From an archaeon RBG_16_50_20 (GTDB lineage: Archaea > Thermoproteota > Bathyarchaeia > 40CM-2-53-6): a DNA stretch of 21,101 bases. A program made the position numbers and the translations under genes. The DNA lies in contig MEMY01000089.1 of assembly GCA_001768965.1 (NCBI GenBank), positions 1-21,101 on the forward strand, read 5' to 3'. Each line of letters opens with the position of its first letter. The first letter of the stretch is position 1. The notes beneath the pieces are model-generated. The model was not told the DNA's origin. It did not search any database and saw only the letters and a program-made list of their open reading frames with translations. This document shows positions 14,562 through 21,101 of the stretch, piece after piece.

Positions 14562-14938
14562 ATGGCCAAGAAACCGAAAAGCCGAAAATCTCGTCGCGCT
14601 AGATCGAGGAAGTTCGAGCCTGTACCAAAGGAGTTCCGCACTGTTACCCCCTATCTAGCTATCAAAGGGGCAGCGCAGGCGATAGAATGGTACGAGAAAG
14701 TCTTCGGCGCTAAGGAGTTCGAGGCAGAGCGTCAGATAACGCCTGAAGGGTAATTGATTCATGCCCGAAAGTGGCCATGCCACTCGACAACATGTTCTGG
14801 GGCGAACGATACGGCCAGCTCACCGACCCATTCGGACACTCCTGGTCACTGTCGATGCGGATACAAATGTCGGCTCAAGAAATGGGACAAAAGCGCCAGG
14901 AAGCCATGAAAATGTTCGAACAGGGCCAACACCCGTAA
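14562..14938 (+). pseudogene. Broken VOC/PhnB-like (glyoxalase fold) gene
   Basis: The first part (14562-14753) starts at an ATG preceded by GGGGAG. It gives a basic N terminus followed by VTPYLAIKGAAQAIEWYEKVFGAK and ERQITPEG, the usual start of PhnB-like VOC proteins, then a stop. A second frame (about 14765-14938) continues with KVAMPLDNMFWGERYG, then LTDPFGHSWSLSM, and a helical tail EEM-like region to a stop. This is the usual end of the same family. About 60 residues normally found between them (the middle strands) are missing and the frame is shifted. An internal deletion of roughly 180-200 bases would explain both. Confidence 0.8.
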
Positions 14939-15075
14939 ATCCACCTAGCCCGCATGTCCCTCTTAGGGAGAGAGCCGTAATACATCCCGGCGCTCAATCT
15001 GCTAGGTTTCATACGTGGATCTGAATACTGAACCGACTTTCCTCTTCATTTCCGAGCGCTCCTTGAAGTGATAGC

Positions 15076-15393
15076 ATGAAGTTCTGCGAGAAATGTGGCT
15101 CGTACATGCGAGCAACCAAGAACGGTTTAGTCTGTTCCAAATGCGGGCACACAGTACAGGCAGAGGTAGCCGAAATCACGATCATAGAGCTCCATGCTCC
15201 TTCACCGATTGATGTGATTGACGAGTCCGAACACGATCACCCTAGAGTCAGTGAAAAATGCCCGAACTGTGATAACTCCGAAGCTTTCCGCAGCGTATCC
15301 ATCAGTTCAGGAGAACATGCCGGAGTGCGACAGGAAAGATCGATAGAACGCTTTACTTGCGCGAAATGTGGTCATTCGTGGACCAGAGACTGA
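15076..15393 (+). CDS. Transcription factor S-like protein without the Asp-Glu tip
   Basis: This 105-residue relative of archaeal TFS/RpoM has an N-terminal zinc ribbon (Cys4, Cys7, Cys20, Cys23) and a C-terminal ribbon (Cys62, Cys65, Cys95, Cys98) ending CGHSW. TFS normally enters the RNA polymerase channel and uses an Asp-Glu pair at the hairpin tip to make the polymerase cut its backtracked transcript. Counting back from Cys95, that pair corresponds to Gln86-Glu87 here, and the hairpin reads SISSGEHAGVRQERSIERF. RNA cleavage is therefore probably weak or lost. Paralogues with changed tips are known in Sulfolobus, where TFS4 inhibits the polymerase. This could be a regulator of that kind, which is an inference. 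Confidence 0.85.
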   Translation: MKFCEKCGSYMRATKNGLVCSKCGHTVQAEVAEITIIELHAPSPIDVIDESEHDHPRVSEKCPNCDNSEAFRSVSISSGEHAGVRQERSIERFTCAKCGHSWTRD

Positions 15394-15403
15394 GAAGGAT
15401 CCC

Positions 15404-15422
15404 CCAAAAAGAGTGTCTTTGG
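15404..15422. terminator. Possible shared terminator between convergent genes
   Basis: CCAAA and TTTGG arms enclose a 9-base loop between the convergent TFS-like and CoA-pyrophosphatase-like genes. An A5 run on the plus strand gives a U-run for minus-strand transcripts. The stem is short, so this is tentative. Confidence 0.3.
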
Positions 15423-15435
15423 TCTAGTTACCAAC

Positions 15436-16002
15436 CTATCTTTTGGCAAGAAGCATGTTAATGATCCGGAAGGTTAGTCCCCAAATCACGTGGCCGTCAA
15501 GAACGTACGAGTTAGCAGTGAGTTTGCCGCCTTCGAGTTTGACCTCACGCTTGGTCGCTTCGATCCGGGAGAGATCACGTACTGGAGTCCAAAAACTTTC
15601 AGCAACTTCTTCATTCAAGCGGATGGCCACATCTTTTCTAAGTTGGAACACGAACGGAGCGACAAGAACACGTGGCGTACGGGAATAAACTAACGGCAGA
15701 ACACCAAGCACCTCATGCTCACCGAGTTGGATACCTACCTCTTCCGAGGTTTCTCGTATCGCCGCTTCGAGAAAAGTCCGATCGCTCGTCGACTTATGTC
15801 CCCCCGGAAACGCTATCTGTCCTGACCAAGGGTCGCCTTCACGTTCTGTTCTCCTAATTAGAAGTAGGGAACCGCCTTGGCGTCTTGGGTCGATAATTAT
15901 AGTTACGGCTGCTTCGGGCCACTCATCCTTCTTAGATTCGAGCACTGAACTCACATGTCTGAGACGCTTTTTCAGTGACTCAATATCAAAGGCGCCAGTC
16001 AC
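15436..16002 (-). CDS. Nudix hydrolase, CoA pyrophosphatase (NudL) type
   Basis: This 188-residue protein matches the branch of Nudix enzymes that splits coenzyme A or its oxidised forms into phosphopantetheine and 3',5'-ADP. The branch-specific stretch is LLLIRRTEREGDPWSGQIAF, continued by PGGHKSTSDRTFLEAAIRET and SEEVGI. The first glutamate of the standard Nudix box is Asp here, as is common in this branch. The start is GTG at 16002. No other start fits, as the upstream frame has no better candidate. It is divergent from the tag gene and convergent with the TFS-like gene. Substrate remains inferred from the family. Confidence 0.85.
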   Translation of the reverse strand: MTGAFDIESLKKRLRHVSSVLESKKDEWPEAAVTIIIDPRRQGGSLLLIRRTEREGDPWSGQIAFPGGHKSTSDRTFLEAAIRETSEEVGIQLGEHEVLGVLPLVYSRTPRVLVAPFVFQLRKDVAIRLNEEVAESFWTPVRDLSRIEATKREVKLEGGKLTANSYVLDGHVIWGLTFRIINMLLAKR

Positions 16003-16105
16003 AGCCGTCCACTTTCGTTTAGTTTAGAGAGCCATTGCCCATTCTCGTGCAATAAATGCTCGCAGGAGAGCACGTTTTTCTTTGTTTCAATCGTTTAATT
16101 CGGAC

Positions 16106-16115
16106 ATATGTATAA
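16106..16115 (+). promoter_or_regulatory. TATA box of the tag gene (leaderless)
   Basis: ATATGTATAA is centred about 26 bases before the TTG start at 16136. In archaea this places the transcript start at or next to the start codon, so the mRNA would be leaderless. This agrees with the lack of a ribosome binding site. Confidence 0.5.
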
Positions 16116-16135
16116 CGCCGCGGCCGTGAGTCGTA

Positions 16136-16693
16136 TTGAAGCGGTGTGCTTGGGCTGCCCATGATCCTTTGATGATGAAGTATCATGACAAGGAATGGGG
16201 TTTTCCTGTTCATGAGGATGTGAAATTATTCGAGTTTCTCATTTTGGAGGGAGCACAGGCGGGACTCAGCTGGATGACTATTCTGAAGAAGCGGGAGAAC
16301 TATCGAAACGCATTCGACTCCTTCAACCCGACAAAGATCGCAAGATACTCAAGCAAAGACGTGAAGCACCTACTTTCAGACATTGGCATCGTCCGGAACA
16401 GATTGAAAATCATGGCAACCATCACAAACGCACGAAAATTTCTAGAGGTCCAGAAGGAGTTTGGATCGTTTGACAGTTACATCTGGAAGTTCACGCAGGG
16501 TCGACCGATCAAACACAGATTCCGAACCCTCTCAGCTATTCCAGCCAAGTCCAAGGAATCCGATGCGATGAGCGGAGACCTGCAGAAGCGCGGTTTCAAG
16601 TTTGTCGGCTCAACAATATGCTACGCCTTTATGCAGGCCGTCGGAATCGTGAACGATCACACGGTCAACTGCTTCAGATACGGCCAAGTCTAG
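16136..16693 (+). CDS. tag: 3-methyladenine DNA glycosylase I
   Basis: Tag removes 3-methyladenine from alkylated DNA, starting base excision repair. The 185-residue product lines up nearly position for position with E. coli Tag. Zinc ligands are Cys4, His17, His175 and Cys179, and the base-binding Glu38 lies in LEGAQAGLSWMTILKKRENY. KKRGFKFVG-type and TTICYSFMQA-type segments appear here as QKRGFKFVGSTICYAFMQA. The start is TTG, since a stop closes the frame three codons upstream and the next Met would remove Cys4. Tag is much commoner in bacteria than archaea, so transfer is possible. Confidence 0.95.
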   Translation: MKRCAWAAHDPLMMKYHDKEWGFPVHEDVKLFEFLILEGAQAGLSWMTILKKRENYRNAFDSFNPTKIARYSSKDVKHLLSDIGIVRNRLKIMATITNARKFLEVQKEFGSFDSYIWKFTQGRPIKHRFRTLSAIPAKSKESDAMSGDLQKRGFKFVGSTICYAFMQAVGIVNDHTVNCFRYGQV

Positions 16694-16714
16694 GGCCTCT
16701 TCCTTTAAGCTCAA

Positions 16715-16760
16715 TGCGCGGTTTTGCGCACTGGTAATGCTGGTGAAGATTACAGTGCGC
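16715..16760 (+). other. Two overlapping hairpins after the tag gene
   Basis: A short hairpin (TGCGC, 6-base loop, GCGCA; 16715-16730) shares bases with a longer one. In the longer hairpin the arm at 16726-16738 (GCGCACTGGTAAT) pairs with ATTACAGTGCGC at 16749-16760 around a 10-base loop, with one bulged base. The two cannot form at once. They lie 22 bases after the tag stop and no T-run follows. They could be a transcript end or a processed RNA element. In the gap 16694-17178 the only other item is the broken regulator. Confidence 0.4.
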
Positions 16761-16840
16761 CAGCTCGATTAGCCGAGTGCCGCTTGTCTGATCCGTGACC
16801 CTCAGACATTGACGTTTGGGAATGAGAAGTTTAATCAAGG

Positions 16841-17046
16841 AACGACACGACATATGTGATAGTTTTGAGAAAAGCAACGAAACTGCTCTTCATTGAGTTT
16901 GCGATTGTGAGGAAGGCATGGAATTCCTCTTGAAGTCGGGTTTTGTTAAGAGCGTTCCAACTGACGGTGGTATGAAATACGAGATTACCGACACTGGCCT
17001 CAGATTCCTGGGAGACTATCAAGACCTGAAGCGAATTTTGGAATAA
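16841..17046 (+). pseudogene. Decayed winged-helix regulator
   Basis: The open frame 16918-17046 gives MEFLLKSGFVKSVPTDGG and KYEITDTGLRFLGDYQDL, the C-terminal half of the archaeal single winged-helix regulators (ArnR1-like type) in which the wing and the ITDTG-x-x-FL end are conserved. Upstream, in another frame (16841 onward), VIVLRKATKLLFIEFAIVRK looks like the preceding helices of the same protein. The gene is therefore broken by a frameshift near 16915 and lacks its normal start. The intact form would have about 85-95 residues. The N-terminal match is weaker than the C-terminal one. Confidence 0.5.
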
Positions 17047-17151
17047 GAACCGACGCGCAAGATATGAGTTGAGAAAAGGCATTCGGAGGCGTGCCTGTAC
17101 CTGAAATAAGCGCTCTCCCGTTCCCACGCGCGGTTCACATCCTTAGTCAAG

Positions 17152-17158
17152 TTTTATC
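17152..17158 (+). promoter_or_regulatory. TATA box of the M20 hydrolase gene (leaderless)
   Basis: TTTTATC is centred 24 bases before the ATG at 17179, which predicts transcription starting at the start codon. No Shine-Dalgarno site is present upstream of this ATG, as expected for a leaderless mRNA. Confidence 0.45.
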
Positions 17159-17178
17159 TTGATGTCAAGCAACAATTC

Positions 17179-18432
17179 ATGGTTCAACTAGAGCTGGAAG
17201 TGGGGGATTTGGCAGATCTGAACGACGGCTTGAACTGGATTGAGCGTTCCCGTGAAGGCATTGTGAAGTTCATGGTCGAGATGTTGAAGATCAAAGCCAT
17301 CAATCCTGACGGCGGTGGAAAGGGGGAGTATGAACGTGCGCTCTGGATTCAGAAGTGGCTTGAGAAATCCGGATGCAAAGTCAATAGACATGACATCCCA
17401 GATACCCGCGTACCAGAAGGCGCCCGCGTTAACCTGACTTCGGTAATCGAAGGTCAGGAGAGTAGTCGTACACTCTGGTTTGCTGCTCATATGGACACGG
17501 TGCCTGAGGGAGCACGCGAACTTTGGGCCACGGACCCCTACGACCCTGCTGTCAAAGAAGGTAAGATATTCGCGCGAGGTTCAGAAGACAACGGACAGGC
17601 AATTGCCTCGACGCTATTCGCCTTCAAAGCTTTGAAGACGCTGGGTATCAAACCGCGCTTCAACATTGGAGTAACCTGCGTTTCGGACGAGGAGTCTGGC
17701 AGCAAATATGGCGTAATTCCGCTGTTAGAAAAGAACGTATTCAAGTCAGGAGACATGGCTGTCGTTCCTGACACGGGTTGCTCGGATGGTTCTGAGATTG
17801 AGATTGCAGAGAAAAGCATACTATGGTTGAGGATAACAACCAAAGGCAAGCAAGTTCACGGTAGCCTACCTAACAAAGGTTTGAACGCGCATAGGATTGG
17901 CATGAGGTTCGCTCTTGAACTCGACGAGCTCCTTCACAAGAAGTACTCAGCCACGGATCCACTCTTCGATCCTCCGCCATCAACCTTCGAACCAACAAAA
18001 CACGAGTTGAACGTTGATAACATAAACACGGTTCCAGGCGTCGACATACAATACTTCGACTGCCGAGTTCTCCCACAATATCCACTAACAGAAGTGATGA
18101 AAGAAGTCGAAGCACTCAGGGCACAAGTCGAAAAGGAGACAGGTGCGAAAATCGAACTCACTCCTGTACAATTTGAAGAGAACACTTCACCCACACCCAT
18201 GGACAGCGAAGTAGTTGTCAAATTGAAGACAGCGCTCAAGAAACTGCGAAACATAGATGGAAAGGCCGTTGGCATCGGAGGTGGGACGGTGGGACTATAC
18301 TTCAGGCGTAAAGGCATTCACACAGCTGTCTGGTCAACACTTGACGACATGGCACATCAGCCCAACGAATACTGCAAAATCGACAACATCGTCAACGACG
18401 CGAAGGTACTGCTTCACATTGCTTTGAGCTGA
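17179..18432 (+). CDS. M20-family metallohydrolase (ArgE/DapE type)
   Basis: This 417-residue zinc amidohydrolase or peptidase removes acyl groups or cuts short peptides. The metal site is complete: His104 and Asp106 in AAHMDTVP, Asp137 in GSEDNGQ, the catalytic Glu171 followed by Glu172 in SDEESGSK, Asp195-like in VPDTG, and His393 in MAHQPNEY. The dimerisation domain sits between about 210 and 320 (VHGSLPNKGLNAH at its start). Archaeal members of this branch are often named succinyl-diaminopimelate desuccinylase, but no other lysine or arginine synthesis gene is nearby. The substrate is left open. Confidence 0.9.
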   Translation: MVQLELEVGDLADLNDGLNWIERSREGIVKFMVEMLKIKAINPDGGGKGEYERALWIQKWLEKSGCKVNRHDIPDTRVPEGARVNLTSVIEGQESSRTLWFAAHMDTVPEGARELWATDPYDPAVKEGKIFARGSEDNGQAIASTLFAFKALKTLGIKPRFNIGVTCVSDEESGSKYGVIPLLEKNVFKSGDMAVVPDTGCSDGSEIEIAEKSILWLRITTKGKQVHGSLPNKGLNAHRIGMRFALELDELLHKKYSATDPLFDPPPSTFEPTKHELNVDNINTVPGVDIQYFDCRVLPQYPLTEVMKEVEALRAQVEKETGAKIELTPVQFEENTSPTPMDSEVVVKLKTALKKLRNIDGKAVGIGGGTVGLYFRRKGIHTAVWSTLDDMAHQPNEYCKIDNIVNDAKVLLHIALS

Positions 18433-18484
18433 GGCTTCAGCAAACAATACAGGCTAGCTAGGTGATTCTTGTTCCCGACGAACC

Positions 18485-18988
18485 TTGGAATCCTCTCTCG
18501 CTATTCGTAACTATCAATCCAGCGACCTAGAGTCATGTCACTCTCTCTGGAGAGAGCTAACTGAGTGGCATCGCCAAATCTACGAAGACCCGACGATCGG
18601 CGGCGATCATCCGGAAGATCAATTTGACAAACACCTAGCTGCTGTGGGGGCGAGTCAAATCTGGGTTGCAATCCGGGGTTCCCAGGTCCTGGGTCTTGTG
18701 GGCCTAATCCTGAGGGGGATTGAAGCCGAGGTTGAACCTATCGTAGTCAGTGAAACTCACCGAAGTGAAGGAATAGGATCACGGCTGATTGAGAGAGCAA
18801 TCGCTGAGGCAGGCAAAAGCGGAGTTAGGGTTCTGACCATCAAACCAGTCGCACGAAACGTGAAGACTATTCAATTCCTGCAAGAGCATGGCTTCAAAAA
18901 TGTTGGATTCATCGACCTATTCATGGATCTATCTCAGCGTCCTTGGAAATCGCACATCGAGCTCTTTGGGCGCGATTTTCAATTCTGA
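18485..18988 (+). CDS. GNAT N-acetyltransferase
   Basis: This 167-residue acetyltransferase has a standard GNAT layout. It shows an N-terminal AIRNYQSSDLESCHSLW, central strands in IWVAIRGSQVLGLVGLIL, the acetyl-CoA loop HRSEGIGSRLIERAIAEAG, and the closing NVKTIQFLQEHGFKNVGFIDL. The substrate cannot be read from the sequence. The start is TTG. No clear TATA box or ribosome site was seen. It lies 52 bases after the M20 gene and may share its transcript. A T6 run follows the stop. Confidence 0.85.
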   Translation: MESSLAIRNYQSSDLESCHSLWRELTEWHRQIYEDPTIGGDHPEDQFDKHLAAVGASQIWVAIRGSQVLGLVGLILRGIEAEVEPIVVSETHRSEGIGSRLIERAIAEAGKSGVRVLTIKPVARNVKTIQFLQEHGFKNVGFIDLFMDLSQRPWKSHIELFGRDFQF

Positions 18989-18992
18989 TCGG

Positions 18993-18998
18993 TTTTTT
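18993..18998 (+). terminator. Oligo-T terminator
   Basis: Six T residues begin 4 bases after the stop of the GNAT gene. Archaeal transcription commonly ends at such runs without a hairpin. Confidence 0.4.
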
Positions 18999-19133
18999 CT
19001 GAGCGCGCACCGCAAAAGCGATCACAAAATTGCTAGGGAAAAGGATAATGGGATTCTTCTGCAGCCAGATTCTAATTGACTGCACCATGAGATCGGTTGC
19101 AGTCCAGTTAGCTACATTCGAGACGTATCAAAC

Positions 19134-19988
19134 ATGGCCGCGCCCAATATTGCACTAGACATCCGAATCGCCAGACCATCCGATGCCAAGCTTGTAGCTC
19201 GCCTGTGCAGACGTGCAGTTGGTCCCGGAGACTACGTGCTTCGAATCTTGAGTGAAACCATCGCTGACAGAGGACTCTTTCTGGTTTGGAGAAATGGCGA
19301 GCTCGTTGGGATGACCAATCTCGATAGATGCATCGATGGTGCCGGTTGGCTGAGCATGGCTCGCACAGACCCGAATTGGCGCCGCAAGGGAGTCACACTC
19401 TTCCTGCAACGACACGTCATTGCTCATGCACGGCGAAGAGGAATTCGGGCTCTGCGGCTGTGGACACTCTCTACGAACACCGTATCCATCAAAGCATGCA
19501 TGAAGGGCGGATTCAAGCCAGTATGTGAATCAGCTCATGTGTCCTGTTCGATAGGAGCCAAGCGGAAACCTAGGCAACTTGCTCCGCTCAGTCTGAGAGC
19601 TACGAGTTCGCTGAAATTTGTCTTAGAATCGTCCTACCTTGTGAAAATGAACGGCTACTTCGCATACAAATGGTATTTCGTCAAGGCTAACAGAGAACTA
19701 TTGGAGAAATTGCTTCGCAAAGGTGAATTGTACTGGGACGGCAAATCAGCTTTCATCCTAACGAAACCTGAGAGAAGCTTCGGAGTACCCTACAGTAGTG
19801 TCGCATTGCTGCATGGCCAAGTGGGACCCTCTCTCCGAAAAGTCAAGGAAGCGGCCAAAGGTTTTGGTCGAATCTGGTTAGGCCTGTATCTTCCCTACGA
19901 CGTAAACTTGCTTAATGCGGCCAGGAGAACGGGCTTCAAGCGAGATCCGTGGGCCGAGCACTGCATAGTGTTCGAGAAAGAGACCTAG
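19134..19988 (+). CDS. GNAT acetyltransferase with extra C-terminal domain
   Basis: The 284-residue product has an N-terminal GNAT domain (about 8-140): IRIARPSDAKLVARLCRRAV, then MARTDPNWRRKGVTLFLQRH (acetyl-CoA loop), and NTVSIKACMKGGFKPV. The remaining 140 residues are unlike a simple GNAT tail. They include SYLVKMNGYFAYKWYFVKAN and end with YLPYDVNLLNAARRTGFKRD, whose last part resembles the closing helix and strand of a second, worn GNAT domain. This would make it a tandem GNAT protein, as is seen in some archaeal enzymes. The start is ATG with no ribosome site, and no strong TATA box was found. No substrate is proposed. Confidence 0.8.
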   Translation: MAAPNIALDIRIARPSDAKLVARLCRRAVGPGDYVLRILSETIADRGLFLVWRNGELVGMTNLDRCIDGAGWLSMARTDPNWRRKGVTLFLQRHVIAHARRRGIRALRLWTLSTNTVSIKACMKGGFKPVCESAHVSCSIGAKRKPRQLAPLSLRATSSLKFVLESSYLVKMNGYFAYKWYFVKANRELLEKLLRKGELYWDGKSAFILTKPERSFGVPYSSVALLHGQVGPSLRKVKEAAKGFGRIWLGLYLPYDVNLLNAARRTGFKRDPWAEHCIVFEKET

Positions 19989-20029
19989 AGAAATTGCAGC
20001 CGAGAATCCCGGAGAGAGTTGCCTTCAAT

Positions 20030-21101
20030 TCAATTTCTTGGGAGAGGAACAGTGAGGCAACCGTCCAACGCAACCAGAACCCTTGAGTTGTCTCCCTTCA
20101 GCTTGGTTGCGGCATCGAACGCGCTCTGGATGTCTTTGTACGGGGCAATCGATATGGCGTTTAGCGTTTCTGGTTGGAGGTTCGTCACTGCGAAAAGCTT
20201 GGCTCTTCTTTCAAGTTCCACCAGTTTCGCGGCTTTATGATATCCTAACCTGTAGCCTGCCTTAATTTTCTTCATAACATCGCCCCCGGCGGCCAAGAGG
20301 TCGTAGAATGTCCTAATGCCTATACCATCCGGGCAAGGGGAAACAAGAATCACGACCCCCTGGTCCTTCAACGCCAGTTTGACGTTCTCAATCGCCTTTT
20401 GCGCCTGGTATAGATCCAGATCCATCGGTGGCGTTGCCACAGCAATTACGACGTCAGCCTTGGACTCAACGGAAGCCACATAGGTCTCCTTTGCACGTTC
20501 AACCGCACCATTGAATGAATCGACAATATGTCCAGAGAGCGAGCAGCTGACCTGATGATCGCGATTCAATACAAGCTGAATTGAGAAGATGTCCTCATAC
20601 CTGTCGAAGATTTCCAAGGCTTCCATGAAATCCTCATGAACCGGATTACCTTCGAGTTTGAGTATGCTGGAACTCTCATCCAATGCAAGAGAATGATTCA
20701 TCTCGATTGATTTGTAGCCAGCCAAAGCTGGGAGAAGAAATTTCCTTCCACCCGTGAAACCCGCAAAGTAATGTGGCTCAACTGACCCGACAACTATTAT
20801 GCCCTCTGCATGAAACAAGTGCTCGTTGAATTGTAACTCAGTGCCCCTGCTTGTGCGCCCCATAGACTTCAACTGGGAATTGTCTCTTGGATCATGAAAG
20901 ATAACTCTTCCACCATAAGGCGGAACGGGCCCACCAAGCAGCGTTTCAAGCTCGCGCTCCGATGGAGCCCTATGAGTACCTGAAGCCACAATCGTGGTAA
21001 CCTCCTTCCCTTTCAAGTCGAGAGCCCGCAGCACTGCTGCGGTGGGCGTCGGTCTGGTGTGGTCGTTTATGACGACAAGGATTTTGTGCCTTTTTGATAG
21101 G
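20030..21101 (-). CDS. larA: LarA-like nickel-pincer racemase family protein (partial)
   Basis: The gene runs off the right edge, so its N terminus is missing. The frame stays open to 21101 and begins with VVINDHTRPTPTAAVLRAL, the usual LarA opening. LarA racemises lactate with a nickel-pincer cofactor bound covalently to a lysine. The matching residues are seen: the His in VASGTHRAPSERELE, the EPHYFAGFTGGRKFLLPALA stretch with the cofactor Lys and a His, and the His in IEMNHSL. The C-terminal domain (YDLLAAGGDVMKKIKAGYRL onward) is complete. No larB, larC or larE gene is in view. Many LarA homologues act on other 2-hydroxyacids, so the substrate is open. Confidence 0.88.
   Translation of the reverse strand, partial: LSKRHKILVVINDHTRPTPTAAVLRALDLKGKEVTTIVASGTHRAPSERELETLLGGPVPPYGGRVIFHDPRDNSQLKSMGRTSRGTELQFNEHLFHAEGIIVVGSVEPHYFAGFTGGRKFLLPALAGYKSIEMNHSLALDESSSILKLEGNPVHEDFMEALEIFDRYEDIFSIQLVLNRDHQVSCSLSGHIVDSFNGAVERAKETYVASVESKADVVIAVATPPMDLDLYQAQKAIENVKLALKDQGVVILVSPCPDGIGIRTFYDLLAAGGDVMKKIKAGYRLGYHKAAKLVELERRAKLFAVTNLQPETLNAISIAPYKDIQSAFDAATKLKGDNSRVLVALDGCLTVPLPRN

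Noticed and set aside
14939..15075. Gap between the VOC remnant and the TFS-like gene
   Set aside because: Checked for small genes or RNA elements on both strands. Nothing supportable was seen.
17934..18317. Minus-strand frame opposite the M20 gene
   Set aside because: Low-complexity Ser/Thr/Pro shadow of a well-conserved enzyme.

Overview
The window is archaeal, most likely from a TACK-group archaeon such as Bathyarchaeia or a non-ammonia-oxidising relative of Nitrososphaeria. That placement is an inference. The support is an archaeal transcription factor S-type gene, TATA boxes about 25 bases before start codons (leaderless transcripts), many TTG/GTG starts, Ser/Thr-rich linkers in a surface protein with a CFI-box-like C terminus, and remains of an archaeal-type winged-helix regulator. 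No rRNA or tRNA gene was found.

Region 1 (about 210-9038) is one tight operon, with genes overlapping or 1 base apart. It starts with a hydrogenase maturation endopeptidase of the HycI type. Complex I-like subunits follow in the order A, B, C, D, H, I, J, K, L and one NuoN/M-like antiporter subunit, and a small helical protein ends it. The NuoD-like protein keeps both CxxC motifs that bind a [NiFe] centre, plus a 35-residue tail behind a HycE-like cleavage site. The NuoB-like protein has the hydrogenase form of its cluster motif. The operon therefore encodes an energy-converting group 4 [NiFe] hydrogenase built on a complex I-like membrane arm. It has subunits A and J, a NuoL with its C-terminal extension, and two antiporter-like subunits rather than three. 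NuoE, NuoF and NuoG are absent, so ferredoxin acting through the NuoI-like subunit is the likely electron partner. H2 formation or uptake would be coupled to ion transport. Several residues normally used in ion pumping are changed in the K- and N-like subunits.

Region 2 (about 9040-17050) is a patchwork of short single genes mixed with decayed ones. On the minus strand there is a 5'-truncated membrane-anchored cupredoxin and a DUF4760-like gene that may be frameshifted. Next come a Nudix hydrolase, a GNAT acetyltransferase with an odd N terminus, a large CAP-domain surface protein, a small CxxC protein, a SnoaL-like protein and a small helical protein. A broken VOC/PhnB-like gene, a TFS-like protein lacking the usual Asp-Glu tip, a CoA-pyrophosphatase-like Nudix protein, 3-methyladenine DNA glycosylase I and a broken winged-helix regulator complete the region.

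Region 3 (about 17150-21101) has an M20 metallohydrolase, a GNAT acetyltransferase, a larger GNAT-type protein with a C-terminal half of unclear fold, and on the minus strand a LarA-like protein that runs off the right edge. The first region works as one system. The other genes look like independent housekeeping or accessory units.
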